NCBI GenBank assembly: GCA_032718475.1
Contig: JAUCBJ010008312.1
Span: 1-52,665, forward strand
Reading direction: 5' to 3'
From: Nemertoderma westbladi
Lineage: Eukaryota > Xenacoelomorpha > Nemertodermatida > Nemertodermatidae
Length of the DNA: 52,665 nucleotides
The position numbers were made by a program, and so were the translations under genes. Under the pieces are notes generated by a model. It did not search any database and was not told the origin of the DNA. It worked only from the letters and a program-made list of their open reading frames with translations. This document shows positions 32,771-44,498 of this stretch, one piece after another (within the stretch, counting starts at the first letter, position 1; every line of letters begins with the position of its first letter).

Positions 32771-33349
32771 TGTGAGCGTATTCAATTCCGCCACATCAAG
32801 CCCCATAAAGTGAGGTTTAAGCAATATTGGGAACACGAGGTTGATTACCATATCAACCTCGTATCACCCCAATAAAGTGGGGACAAGAGACCCCAGAGGA
32901 CATACGCACAACAGGGGTCAGGGGTTACACCCCTGAGAGAGAGAGAGAATAACAGGAGCAACGGGAAACACTCCAGGGAAGGTAAAGGGGCGACAAGTGG
33001 TTATTAGCCAATAGGGGGGAAGCATCGACTGGGTAGAGCAATATGGCCAACCGTGCAATATATTACCGGTCCATGCATTATTTCATTCACTTGTAGTAAG
33101 TCAGCTAGTTAGGACAGTAGCGGAACTCTAGTTACCGTCTCCGTCTACCGTCAGCCATACAATATATCATTTACCGGTACATTATACACCATTCACTTCA
33201 ACCGTGCTGTAACCTATCATTGATTCCATACCTATATACATCGATCAACCAACAACTCGAACTCTCTTTATATCTTTCACACACGGTGGGGACGCGTAAG
33301 CTAGAAACCAAAACCGGATAAACCGGGATCCTCCGTAGATCCCGTCACA
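32771..33349 (+). repeat. 3' LTR
   Basis: 579 bp, from TGTGAGCG to CCCGTCACA, followed by GAACT. The hairpin matching 26683-26711 is kept at 32835-32862 with an 11-bp stem and a 6-base loop, although the centre of the sequence has changed. Confidence 0.93.
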
Positions 33350-33354
33350 GAACT

Positions 33355-35298
33355 GGAACTACTCCAATATGGGAGTCCATGCTGGGTTCTAATTACTGAG
33401 GTGACCAAAACTCTGCATGACACATACAAAAGAATCAATGGACGGGTTCATTATGTCAAGTACAATGAACAAATCTTCAACCAGACAGAACCAGCATTGC
33501 AGTTTTCGCATTAGTCCCACATGTGACACTTGAAAAGAGCCATTGCAGGACATTGCTATCGCTGTGTGGACCAGCCAGTGCACAATGATGTGCTTTGGTG
33601 ACCTCACGGAGAGAATGGTGGCCAAGCGATGACTTATATGCGACTCTTCATGACCTACTATAGAAACTATCAAATTTTGTGTTAATTGTATTTTTCGTGC
33701 CGCACATTGACACGTATCCAAAAAAACCGTAATCATCAGGTGGGATATTTTTCAGTGTCATATTCGTGATCAGCGTCCCAAATAAACCCATATGGCCATA
33801 AAATCAATTTGATTTCATGGTTATTTTTCATTATCATATTTCCACTACTTGTTTTTTTCGTGCTCCAGGGAGCACAAATAACTGACTAATAACTAATATA
33901 AATAACAACATGCCTATGTTGTTATATTACACAACTCTTGGATGAAATCAACACATTCTAAAACCTCAGTAGCCAAACTGTAGGGCAAATTTACCACTTT
34001 TGAAAAAAGTGCTACTTGCAGTTTTGGTGCTCTTTTCGTATCAATTAAAAAAAATGAAAATTTTGCTTCGAATTAAATTAATTTATTTTGTTTAGATTAA
34101 AAATAATGAATTCAACAAAACAAAAAAGCATACTATGCTACTATACTATATACTATACTAGCATACTATGGTATACCAAAGTCTTTGAATGGTGATGTAT
34201 TTTGTGTAATTTTATCAATTCCGAAAGGTGTTGATATGGTAGGAGTGCCAAGAACTACTCACATCTCGAAAACTACCGGAGCTATTAAATTTTTATTTGT
34301 CTCCTCTGAAAGAGGACATAATTTTAGTTAGGGACAAGAACTTTCGACGCGCTAAAGCTATTGTTTAAGGGATTCTATCTAAGAGAAATAACTGGCCCAC
34401 TAAATTTTGGAGCTTTCCAGCAGCTTGGCGGGTCGTATCTATTATAGTAGGTCATGGACTCTTAAAGGACACTGGTCTTGAAGATACGGATAATCTGCCG
34501 AAATTTACGAGCGATAGGTAGTTGTAACGGCGTAATTTTATATCAATGCAAGGCTGTGATACTGTAGCATTCTTAATGCAGCTGAAATGGAGCATGCAGA
34601 TTATAGAGATTCTGGAACATTCTGGAACCTGCAAATAACCCGAATGAATCTAAATCCATATTGGTTTTGTGTAGGACGTCAATATGCAGTGAAGAAATTC
34701 CTTTACTTTTTGGAAAATCTTCAAAGATAACGTTTGTTGTTTTGTTCCCCCATTACGCCTCTGAAACCTGCTCCTTTACTAACCTGCTCCTTTACTACTG
34801 TAACTCGCGGTCTAAGAATACCCGCGGGCTAAGAAAACCCGCGGGCTAAGAATACTCGCGGGCTAAGAATTCACCCAACCATAATACATACTGTACGTAG
34901 TCATCTCTAAAAATCGTCATCTCACTCAATCAGTTCTTTGCCAAGGAAATAATTAAACGATTTTAGGAGATAATAAATATGATACGCACATCTTCAATAT
35001 ATATATATATATCCTTCTACATTCGCTAAAGGTACATATTAAGAGACAAGAAAAAGTCATTAAAAAAGCCCAAGGCTTAAAGCAGGAACCCCCATAAAGA
35101 ACCCGTGTGAAAGTAAATAATAAATGTCAGGGGACTCCCTTTTTGTATTTTAATATAATATATCGAATTTACTGGTTTTAGCTTACTATATATACGCCTA
35201 CTGTATAGAAGCTACACAAACTGAGTAGTTTGGACCACTACACTACCGGTACCTAATGTAACACAGTTCCCGCTCCCGGCTATAGTTGCAATTAATAC
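33355..35298. other. Gene-poor repeat region downstream of the PHETA-like gene
   Basis: 33670-33885, read on the minus strand, matches parts of the third MITE family at 47600-47820 (palindrome GTGCTCCCTGGAGCAC followed by GAAAAAAACAAGTAG). 33540-33650 (minus) resembles 35870-35990 (plus) at roughly 70%. 34455-34505 (minus) resembles 35815-35862 (plus). 34803-34872 is a 17-bp array. A (TA)n tract lies at 34998-35012. The missing last exon or exons of the PHETA-like gene may lie here, but I could not support one. Confidence 0.5.
34803..34872. repeat. 17-bp array with CCCGCGGG palindromes
   Basis: Four units of the type CCCGCGGGCTAAGAATA, followed by ATTCACCCAACC. The same words recur near the MITE at 44499-45653: an inverted piece at 44468-44496, and TTAAGAATTCACCCAACC at 45654-45671. 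Confidence 0.8.
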
Positions 35299-38200
35299 CT
35301 TTTAATCCAAGCCTTCTCAGTGCATCTGTATGAGTTGTGTCTATAATGGGTTCCTTACTATTACATGTGTTACCATCAATTTCTGCCAGCTGGCTTCTCA
35401 TCTTCTCAATGTCGCTTTTTATTTTACCGTAATTTGCTGCAGATAAGGCTGTTGTCCATGCGATTGCAATGTCACAATTCTTGAAAAATTTATAATTTAA
35501 TAAATATTACTCAGATAAGAAATTATTAATGAGTTAAAGATACTAGAAATACGATATATTATGAGCAAATTAGAAGATGAAAGAAAACAAGTAACTTAAT
35601 GAAACACATATCAAGTGCGTTATTGGAAGCGTTTTCAAAATGTATAACAATCGAAATAGTAATCTACCAAGTCATATAGGGGACTTTAGTGACTTTACTA
35701 CTACTAACTAATACTGTCGGAATGTTGCATTGCAGCTGCATTACATATATATATATATAAAGAGTGCTATGCCGGCTGTTCACAGAAATTGCGCAGCCAC
35801 AATTCCCTATCCCCCATGACTTTCGCGAGATTATCCGCATCTTCAAGGCCAGTGTCCTTTCAGATGCATCTCAAGAAAGTTATGGGCTGTCCACCATGCT
35901 TATTGTCTCCACGGGGCAGCCAAATCACAAGAATGCGCACTGGTTGGTCCTCACTGCGGAAGCAGTGTCATGTCATGCTAGTCTCATTTTTAATAATATA
36001 AATTTGCATAAAAGAGGAAGTCTGTAGAAACACAAACAACCCTTTCAAACCAGGACGTTGCCATAGCACATGGTTATGAACAGTTTAATACATCAGGTTA
36101 TAGCTGTGATCGGATACGATCTGTTATGATCTGGTTATAGTCCTGCTGGAGAGGATAATAATTTATTTTGCCAATAGAAAACCTTCAATTTACAGACGTA
36201 AACCAGCTGGAGATTACGCTTGCCTTGAAGTCACCACTAATAGTCAAACAGTGGTTGTCCACATCATCAAAAGCGGACTAAGTCGCTGAGGTATCCCAGC
36301 AAAAAAATATGAAAAAAAAAATAAAAATTGCGCAAGATTATCTCTTTAGCCGATTTGTAATCGACGTTTTAAGGAATAGTAATTTGGCTATTTTCCTACA
36401 AACAATGAAAGTGAAACAAATTTTCGTTTATTTTCCTAAAATACTATGAGAATTAAATATATTTTAGTGACGAAAATTTATAGAAGAAACCGAATGGAAG
36501 AAAGCATTTAATTTAACGGAAAAGGCAATTGTTTTAGTGACCGATAAAATTAATGCGATGTAAAAATATCTTATAAAATTATTCTCAAAATAATTTTATA
36601 CATTAATATTTCGCAATACTGTATATACGGAATCTAGTCAGTCTATCCTTATCCTAATCTAGTCTAACCCAATTAACTTAAATTATATACTGTAACTGTG
36701 AACAGTGTAGGACTACAACAATAATATATAATTAGATAATTTTTTATACTCACGTAAGCATTAAATATATAATTCAGTGGCGGATCCAAGGGGGGGGGGG
36801 GGGGGGGGGGGTGTCAAAAATTGACCATCATAAGGAATTTAGAGAAATTCATGTTTAGTGCGAGCAGTTTAAAGTAAGGTTTGCTATTTCCTTATACATT
36901 GAACTGGTTACTACAGCATAAGGAGCGGGCTGTCCCCAAAGCTACAGTATTATTATTGGGAAATCCCACCAAGGCTCACACACTCCCTAAGCCATACAAT
37001 ATGCAATATGATAAACCCAAGACAAAGATATAATTTGTTATACTCACGTAAGCATCAAATGTATAACTTCTATTGCCACTAAAATGAACCTCAAACATTG
37101 AGTCGTTATCCGACTTATCGGATAATTCCACTGTGCAGCCCTCGAGTACAATCATCCCTAAATAAGGTAAATTAAAAGATAAAGATACTGACACTACGTA
37201 CGAGAAAATGTATGAAAACATATGTTCTGATAGAATAATCGGTTGTTTACAACATAGCGTAAATCGTTCGCAGTTTTTCACCACATGTTTTTCTTCTTCC
37301 AGAGTCACTTGTTTCGGTCTTACAAAATGAATGAAAAGTATTCTGATGTAATTAATTATACAAATATATAAGATACATAAACCGGTATTCGCCGAACCAG
37401 CTGTTGAATCAGTTATGTTACTGATTCTATAGCTGTCGTGATGCTCATCGGCTCTCATGTTGCTCGCAATTTGTCAAATCCACATGGAAACCAGGCGGAA
37501 TCGAACTGGTGACCTCTAAATACTACTGTACCTGATACCTTGTATTTTCGCAATTTAATGTCTCAATGTCTCGCGGGCACTAACGACCCAAGACTGGTGC
37601 ATTAGTGGTGCAGAAGGGGAGGGGGGGGGGGGGGGGGGTTGGTGAGGTTTGAATATTGGCGTCGACTTGAAATTTTATTGTTTTTAAATGTAAAATTAAA
37701 TAAGTCCTGGTTTTCTAATAAGGGGTCATCCTAAGCCAAAGCTCGACAACGTAATTTGGATTCAAGGTCAATTCTCAAGATATATAAGCAAAAAGTACCT
37801 TTCATAAGAAACCTAATTAATGTAAATTAATACATTTTAGTTATATTGCTAACCGCGATAATTCCAGTTACATCTTAGAAGGTAATCAATTTGAAACCTC
37901 TGTAAAATGGAAAACGTTGACATAACGCAATTTTAATGGTTTTTGCTCAATATTAGTCGAATAACGCAAAATTTTGGAAATAGCGCGACGCGTTAAAATA
38001 ACGCAGTGGTGGGAGCCCTTAAAAAGAGCCGTGGCTACTGTAACACGTACGTGGGCCCTATCACAGCCGTGGCTACTGTAACACGTACGTGGGCCCTTCT
38101 CACAGCCGTGGCTACTGTAACACGTACGTGGGCCCTTCTCACAGCCGTGGCTACTGTAACACGTACGTGGGCCCTTCTCAGAGCCGTGGCTACTGTAACA

Positions 38201-41200
38201 CGTACGTGGGCCCTTCTCAGAGCCGTGGCTACTGTAACACGTACGTGGGCCCTTCTCAGAGCCGTGGCTACTGTAACACGTACGTGGGCCCTTCTCACAA
38301 AGAGCCGTGGCTACTGTAACACGTACGTGGGCCCTTCTCAGAGCCGTGGCTACTGTAACACGTACGTGGGCCCTTCTCAGAGCCGTGGCTACTGTAACAC
38401 GTACGTGGGCCCTTCTCACAGCCGTGGCTACTGTAACACGTACGTGGGCCCTTCTCAGAGCCGTGGCTACTGTAACACGTACGTGGGCCCTTCTCAGAGC
38501 CGTGGCTACTGTAACACGTACGTGGGCCCTTCTCAGAGCCGTGGCTACTGTAACACGTACGTGGGCCCTTCTCACAGCCGTGGCTACTGTAACACGTACG
38601 TGGGCCCTTCTCAGAGCCGTGGCTACTGTAACACGTACGTGGGCCCTTCTCACAGCCGTGGCTACTGTAACACGTACGTGGGCCCTTCTCAGAGCCGTGG
38701 CTACTGTAACACGTACGTGGGCCCTTCTCACAGCCGTGGCTACTGTAACACGTACGTGGGCCCTTCTCACAGCCGTGGCTACTGTAACACGTACGTGGGC
38801 CCTTCTCAGAGCCGTGGCTACTGTAACACGTACGTGGGCCCTTCTCAGAGCCGTGGCTACTGTAACACGTACGTGGGCCCTTCTCAGAGCCGTGGCTACT
38901 GTAACACGTACGTGGGCCCTTCTCAGAGCCGTGGCTACTGTAACACGTACGTGGGCCCTTCTCAGAGCCGTGGCTACTGTAACACGTACGTGGGCCCTTC
39001 TCAGAGCCGTGGCTACTGTAACACGTACGTGGGCCCTCCTCACAGCCGTGGCTACTGTAACACGTACGTGGGCCCTTCTCACAGCCGTGGCTACTGTAAC
39101 ACGTAAGTGGGCCCTTCTCAGAGCCGTGGTTACTGTAACACGTACGTGGGCCCTTCTCAGAGCCGTGGCTACTGTAACACGTACGTGGACCCTTCTCACA
39201 GCCGTGGCTACTGTAACACGTACGTGGGCCCTTCTCAGAGCCGTGGCTACTGTAACACGTACGTGGGCCCTTCTCAGAGCCGTGGCTACTGTAACACGTA
39301 CGTGGGCCCTTCTCACAAAGAGCCGTGGCTACTGTAACACGTACGTGGGCCATTCTCAGAGCCGTGGCTACTGTAACACGTACGTGGGCCCTTCTCACAA
39401 AGAGCCGTGGCTACTGTAACACGTACGTGGGCCCTTCTCACAGCCGTGGCTACTGTAACACGTACGTGGGCCCTTCTCAGAGCCGTGGCTACTGTAACAC
39501 GTACGTGGGCCCTTCTCAGAGCCGTGGCTTCTGTAACACGTACGTGGGCCCTTCTCAGAGCCGCGGCTACTGTAACACGTACGTGGGCCCTTCTCAGAGC
39601 CGTGGCTACTGTAACACGTACGTGGGCCCTTCTCAGAGCCGTGGCTACTGTAACACGTACGTGGGCCCTTCTCACAGCCGTGGCTACTGTAACACGTACG
39701 TGGGCCCTTCTCAGAGCCGTGGCTACTGTAACACGTACGTGGGCCCTTCTCACAGCCGTGGCTACTGTAACACGTACGTGGGCCCTTCTCAGAGCCGTGG
39801 CTACTGTAACACGTACGTGGGCCCTTCTCAGAGCCGTGGCTACTGTAACACGTACGTGGGCCCTTCTCAGAGCCGTGGCTACTGTAACACGTACGTGGGC
39901 CCTTCTCACAGCCGTGGCTACTGTAACACGTACGTGGGCCCTTCTCAGAGCCGTGGCTACTGTTACACGTACGTGGGCCCTTCTCAGAGCCGTGGCTACT
40001 GTAACACGTACGTGGGCCCTTCTCAGAGCCGTGGCTACTGTAACACGTACGTGGGCCCTTCTCACAGCCGTGGCTACTGTAACACGTACGTGGGCCCTTC
40101 TCACAGCCGTGGCTACTGTAACACGTACGTGGGCCCTTCTCACAGCCGTGGCTACTGTAACACGTACGTGGGCCCTTCTCACAGCCGTGGCTACTGTAAC
40201 ACGTACGTGGGCACTTCTCAGAGCCGTGGCTACTGTAACACGTACGTGGGCCCTTCTCAGAGCCGTGGCTACTGTAACACGTACGTGGGCCCTTCTCACA
40301 GCCGTGGCTACTGTAACACGTACGTGGGCCCTTCTCACAGCCGTGGCTACTGTAACACGTACGTGGGCCCTTCTCACAGCCGTGGCTACTGTAACACGTA
40401 CGTGGGCCCTTCTCACAGCCGTGGCTACTGTAACACGTACGTGGGCCCTTCTCACAGCCGTGGCTACTGTAACACGTACGTGGGCCCTTCTCACAGCCGT
40501 GGCTACTGTAACACGTACGTGGGCCCTTCTCACAGCCGTGGCTACTGTAACACGTACGTGGGCCCTTCTCAGAGCCGTGGCTACTGTTACACGTACGTGG
40601 GCCCTTCTCAGAGCCGTGGCTACTGTAACACGTACGTGGGCCCTTCTCAGAGCCGTGGCTACTGTAACACGTACGTGGGCCCTTCTCAGAGCCGTGGCTA
40701 CTGTAACACGTACGTGGGCCCTTCTCAGAGCCGTGGCTACTGTAACACGTACGTGGGCCCTTCTCAGAGCCGTGGCTACTGTAACACGTACGTGGGCCCT
40801 TCTCAGAGCCGTGGCTACTGTAACACGTACGTGGGCCCTTCTCAGAGCCGTGGCTACTGTAACACGTACGTGGGCCCTTCTCAGAGCCGTGGCTACTGTA
40901 ACACGTACGTGGGGCCTTCTCAGAGCCGTGGCTACTGTAACACGTACGTGGGCCCTTCTCAGAGCCGTGGCTACTGTAACACGTACGTGGGCCCTTCTCA
41001 GAGCCGTGGCTACTGTAACACGTACGTGGGCCCTTCTCAGAGCCGTGGCTACTGTAACACGTACGTGGGCCCTTCTCAGAGCCGTGGCTACTGTAACACG
41101 TACGTGGGCCCTTCTCAGAGCCGTGGCTACTGTAACACGTACGTGGGCCCTTCTCAGAGCCGTGGCTACTGTAACACGTACGTGGGTGGACCTAGTCATC

Positions 41201-41680
41201 CAATACCTAGCGGTCGACAGGTGAATTATAGAAGTCTAAGACTATATGTGTAACCAATTTTGGTTCTATTTTATCAATAATTCAGACTTATTAGCGTTCA
41301 AACATTTCCATCGACAACAACTACGACGACAGACCACAGACGGGTCCACAAATTACATCCCTGCAGTACGCTACGGATACCCTGGACTTACGTGGCTCGC
41401 CCCACAGGCATTGCATTATTAGCTTTTAATACATATTCTTAATACTTTATGTAATACAGTACTGTAATATCGACTTTGACTTACCTAATGGGTGTTTATC
41501 ACCTTCACTGGAAAAATAGAACAATAAATTCCCTTTAAGAAGAAACCACCTTTTTTTCGCGCTATTATATTGACCTTTTTTAATCAACCAACCCTCCATA
41601 TCTGCAGCAGAACTGCTAAAGGCAAAGGATTCCAATAATTGTTCATGGATCTTCATGGCCCGATAGTAGTGGAGGTGTGG
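35299..41680 (-). CDS. PHETA-like: Sesquipedalian/PHETA-like PH-domain gene, three visible coding exons
   Basis: PHETA1/2 (sesquipedalian, FAM109) are endosomal PH proteins that bind OCRL and act in endosome-to-trans-Golgi recycling. Exon 1 is 41656-41485 (start codon after GGGCC; an acceptor at 41681 suggests a 5' UTR intron; donor GTAAGT). Exon 2 is 37157-37048 (acceptor TTATTTAG, donor GTGAGT). Exon 3 is 35479-35299 (acceptor TTTTTCAAG, tentative donor GTATTA). Phases match, giving 154 residues. The N-terminus MKIHEQLLESFAF aligns with the family start. The PH domain spans about residues 20-110, with KKRWFLLKGNLLFYF, then VLEGCTVEL and the final-helix tryptophan at residue 102. A helical region follows. 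Family members are about 250 residues, so the C-terminus with the OCRL-binding F&H motif is not found. Intron 1 holds the 39-bp VNTR. Confidence 0.82.
35764..36027 (+). other. Low-copy repeat related to 33540-33650 and 34455-34505
   Basis: An open frame here reads HWLVLTAEAVSCHASL; the minus strand at 33540-33650 reads HWLVHTAIAMSCNGSF. The similarity at both DNA and protein level suggests a former coding repeat or gene fragment present twice in opposite orientation. I do not recognise the protein. Confidence 0.35.
36100..37040. other. Intron of the PHETA-like gene
   Basis: AT-rich. 36747-36774 copies the exon 2/donor boundary at 37041-37068 with about three mismatches. A 22-base G run lies at 36790-36811. 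No exon is supported here. Confidence 0.5.
37450..37615 (-). repeat. Possible tRNA-derived SINE
   Basis: On the minus strand AGTTCGATTCC (near 37500-37510) fits the pol III B box, and TAGTGCCCGCGAG (near 37570-37582) resembles an A box about 70 bp upstream. The segment after the B box (CTGGTTTCCATGTGG) has no tRNA acceptor complement. No TSD or tail was established. Confidence 0.3.
37621..38025. other. Intronic DNA left of the VNTR
   Basis: Starts with an 18-base G run (37621-37638), then ordinary AT-rich sequence up to the first repeat unit. No coding. Confidence 0.5.
38026..41187. repeat. 39-bp VNTR, about 81 copies
   Basis: The unit is GAGCCGTGGCTACTGTAACA followed by CGTACGTGGGCCCTTCTCA. 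Units are almost identical. They differ mainly at one G/C position (TCAGAG or TCACAG), with a few 42-bp units carrying an extra AAA and some single changes. Each unit contains the palindromes CACGTACGTG and GGGCCC. Since 39 is a multiple of 3, four of six frames stay open for hundreds of codons; none is a real gene. The array lies inside intron 1 of the PHETA-like gene and makes up about three quarters of it. Confidence 0.97.
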
Positions 41681-43470
41681 CTAAAATAATTACTGTAATT
41701 ACGTTTATAAATAATTGTAATCAACAGTGGGGGGCTATTGTTGTTAAGAGCAATAAGATAAAAGCATGTCATTCAGGTTACGCAATGACACAACCAGGGG
41801 GCTGGGGCCTGGTGGAGGGGGGAGGGAAGGGGGCAGCGATACAGGACATACAGTACTGGGAGATCTAAAGACCATATTTAGCCTTTTTAAAATAATTAAA
41901 TGGCATTCTAAGTATTGGGTTTTTCCAATATATTTTAAATAAATTATTTTTCTCGCGTTTATTTGAATAATTCACATGGATCATTTCCACTAGCCGCACC
42001 ACCATGACAAACAACTATGAATTACATGGACCCGCTTCCCGCTATACTGAGTTGAGCACTAGAGCAGCAGCAAAGCAAACTCACCCATCCCTACCCGACA
42101 CCAGCTAGGCATAGGCCTACTGTATGTCAAGACTACAACTGTGTTCCACCGCCCATGTCCAACTGTTCACAGTTTTATAGTGCCATTTTTGCACTACCGT
42201 GTAATTCATATCACGCACTTTTTATTATTAGTTATATTAATAACCTGATATCAAGCTGATTTTCATTTGATTTATAATATCTTGTTGGGTTGCTACAGTA
42301 CTTGTATTGGAATTTTGTTCTGTACAGGGTCAATAACTTATTATAACTTATAATAACTTATAACTTATTAGAAGCAGTCGAGTTGAAACTTACTGGATAT
42401 AAATATGACCAAAGAAACTTTTTACTTAGACTTGAGACATCATCAAGTTGTACAGAATCCCGCTACAAGGCCAAATATCTGTAAATTTAACACCCCCTAT
42501 CCCCTCCTAATTCTTTTATTATTTGCCCTACTGAAATTGTAACTTCGCATGTGTGCTAGAGGCGGCTACACCATACGCTACTTCCTCTTTGTGTAGAAGC
42601 TGAGCCTCACGAGTTGAGCAGTTTGCCGAAGTCAAAATTAGTGAAAATGAAAACCATGACCCATTTCGATGTTTATGGTGCTTTTGATTCTTCATGAATC
42701 ACCTTATAAAATTCGAAAATTTCAAAACGTTATGGGCTGGGGACCAAATTTTGAGGAAGCACCCACATCGAAATGTTGAAATACAATTTAAAGTGATACT
42801 TTAAACTTATGTATAGGTCTATGCAATGTACAAGTTACGATACAAGTTATGATATGACTGTACAGTAAATTAGAACGCATCGTAATTATTAATAACCATA
42901 ACGAACGTTATGTTGTACCGGTACGAATAACCAATTTCCACCAACTAGGCCTACTGTATTCGAGCATACCACAAGCGTAATATATAACAGGAATAGCTTA
43001 AACAAATTATAAATATTTATTATTAATAATTATGTTGTATTATGCGAAACAATATAAGCATGTTAAATGCAAGATAAACAAACAATGCAGCATAATAATA
43101 ATGTATTATAATCGATATTCTTTGTATATATATATTATGCGAAACAATATAAGCATGTTAAATGCAAGATAAACAAACAATGCAGCATAATAATAATGTA
43201 TTATAATCGATATTCTTTGTATATATATGAAGGGAGGCCTTACAGTGTAACTGGTTAGTTGATAAGGTCTGTGGTTGGTTGAATTAGTCAGCTGGGGAGC
43301 AAAATACAACAGTTTCCGGGTATGTATTTCGTTAGGATAACGTCTACGCAGTATAAATCATTTTGGACTTAATGACAAATATTAATTACTAGAAAGATAT
43401 AGCATACAGTACAGTACAGTGCTTTCTAGTACTTGGCAAACAAACATATATATTATTTATTGATCTTTAC
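41681..43470. other. Upstream region of the PHETA-like gene
   Basis: AT-rich with a G-rich patch at 41790-41835. 42690-42790 is a fragment of MITE family B (GGGGACCAAATTTTGAGG, then GCACCCACATCGAAA). 43041-43135 and 43136-43230 are near-perfect tandem copies of a 95-bp unit. No gene seen. Confidence 0.55.
43041..43230. repeat. 95-bp tandem duplication
   Basis: Two copies beginning TATGCGAAACAATATAAGCA and ending in TTTGTATATATA. They appear identical over the unit, so the duplication is recent. Confidence 0.95.
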
Positions 43471-43713
43471 CTTCTGAAATTTGCAGTTCGAATCGAAGTT
43501 GATATCTGAATAGCAGCTCCCATACTGCTTCTTGCATCAGTTTGGTTGGTAAATCTGTTCGGAAGTTCTCTCAGTAAATCTTGAACTAACGACAGACATT
43601 CCTTTATATTTATTTACCAGCACAGAATCGGGAGAAGGTATAACAAGGTCCATGTCTAATAGATCATGAACTGTCTCCTCCTTGAATGGCTTATTATTAC
43701 CAACCTGAATCAT
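43471..43713 (-). pseudogene. SEC24-like exon (trunk/vWA region) with a frameshift
   Basis: On the minus strand one frame reads ETVHDLLDMDLVIPSPDSVL then VNKYK (to about 43606). The next frame continues LSLVQDLLRELPNRFTNQTD then ARSSMGAAIQ, ending at a possible donor GTAAAG (43470-43465). This follows the SEC24A/B pattern of aspartate-rich strand, PxPxSLLVN, helix (DLL..LP..FT) and SALGPA-type motif. One extra base, probably in the AAA near 43605, breaks the frame. The exon lies 6 kb downstream of the SEC24 C-terminal exons on the same strand, so it is in the wrong order to belong to that transcript. It is likely a fragment of a duplicated copy. Confidence 0.6.
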
Positions 43714-44498
43714 GCTTTCAAATTTAAATTAAAAACTATTTCACAAAACCGAAATTTGAATTTAAAAAATTGGTTTGGATGAATTGAGAATTTGTTATGG
43801 GTTGACCCCCTTTTTTGTTTTATGGCTAGATTGACTCGCCTACGTTAGGCCTACCAAGATTCAATATAGCAAAAGCTAAGTAGAAATCAATAACAACAAC
43901 AAAAAACGGAGTGGTTACTAGAGGTTTCGCTGTGTAGACTTAAAATATCTAAAATAATAGTAATATTAAATACATACAGTGGAATAAAGTTTTGTAAATT
44001 ATAGTGTGTGTGTTAAAATAAATTTTATAAAATATCCATGTCGAACCCCCCCTCCCTAATTTTTCTATAATTTTTCCTATAATCCTTTATTAATAATCCT
44101 ATATTCCAATACCTATAATCCAATATTTCCTATAATAAATCCTCCTCTTAATAAATTATCATTAAGATCCAATTCAAAAAAGAAATTAGGTCCTACAGTA
44201 CAACGGTACGAGTGATTCATTGAATGCTCATATTCGTCTGCAGACATAATTATTACTGAGAATCTTGTGTAAATATAGTCACTATTTGGCGAGTGATAAA
44301 AACTGTGTAATTTAAATATTGGTATGAAGTACATTTAGGCTGAATAGGTTGGATTTGGTTGGGGTGTGACGTCACCAAATGATTTCCCGAAAGGAGCGTG
44401 ATTGGAAAGGAGCGGAGTTATAAACGACAGTTAGTTGGTGAGGTAGAAGGTTGTGGACGGTCTCAGGAATTCTTAGCCCGCGAGAGGTAGCCCGCGAT
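43714..44498. other. Intergenic, with a CRE/CCAAT-like promoter patch
   Basis: AT-rich up to 44340. 44366-44375 is a perfect CRE palindrome GTGACGTCAC, and TGATTGG (inverted CCAAT) is at 44399-44405, in a locally GC-richer 100 bp. A short inverted piece of the 17-bp CCCGCGGG repeat is at 44468-44496. No gene could be tied to the patch. Confidence 0.4.

Larger units (their letters stand above)
26621..33349 (+). mobile_element. Gag-only LTR retrotransposon, BEL/Pao-like, with intact LTRs
   Basis: Two direct LTRs (26621-27198, 32771-33349) are about 95% alike by eye. Both run TG...CA and are bounded by the 5-bp duplication GAACT (26616-26620, 33350-33354). The interior has a broken gag with BEL/Pao-style zinc knuckles but no protease, reverse transcriptase or integrase. 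About 1.65 kb of short repeats follow. It must have used enzymes from another element. No canonical TGG-starting primer-binding site follows the 5' LTR (the sequence there is GTAACTAGATCG). The LTR divergence implies an insertion of moderate age. Confidence 0.9.

Noticed and set aside
34803-34872. CRISPR-like regular array
   Set aside because: Units are contiguous 17-bp repeats without unique spacers, and the genome is eukaryotic.
34900-34970. Minus-strand SFNYFLGKELIE as a possible PHETA C-terminal exon
   Set aside because: No acceptor in the right place or phase, and the leucine-histidine core of the F&H motif is absent.
37886-41253. Several open frames of 360-640 codons on both strands
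   Set aside because: All are readings of the 39-bp VNTR, whose unit is a multiple of three. Exons of the PHETA-like gene on both sides place the array in an intron.
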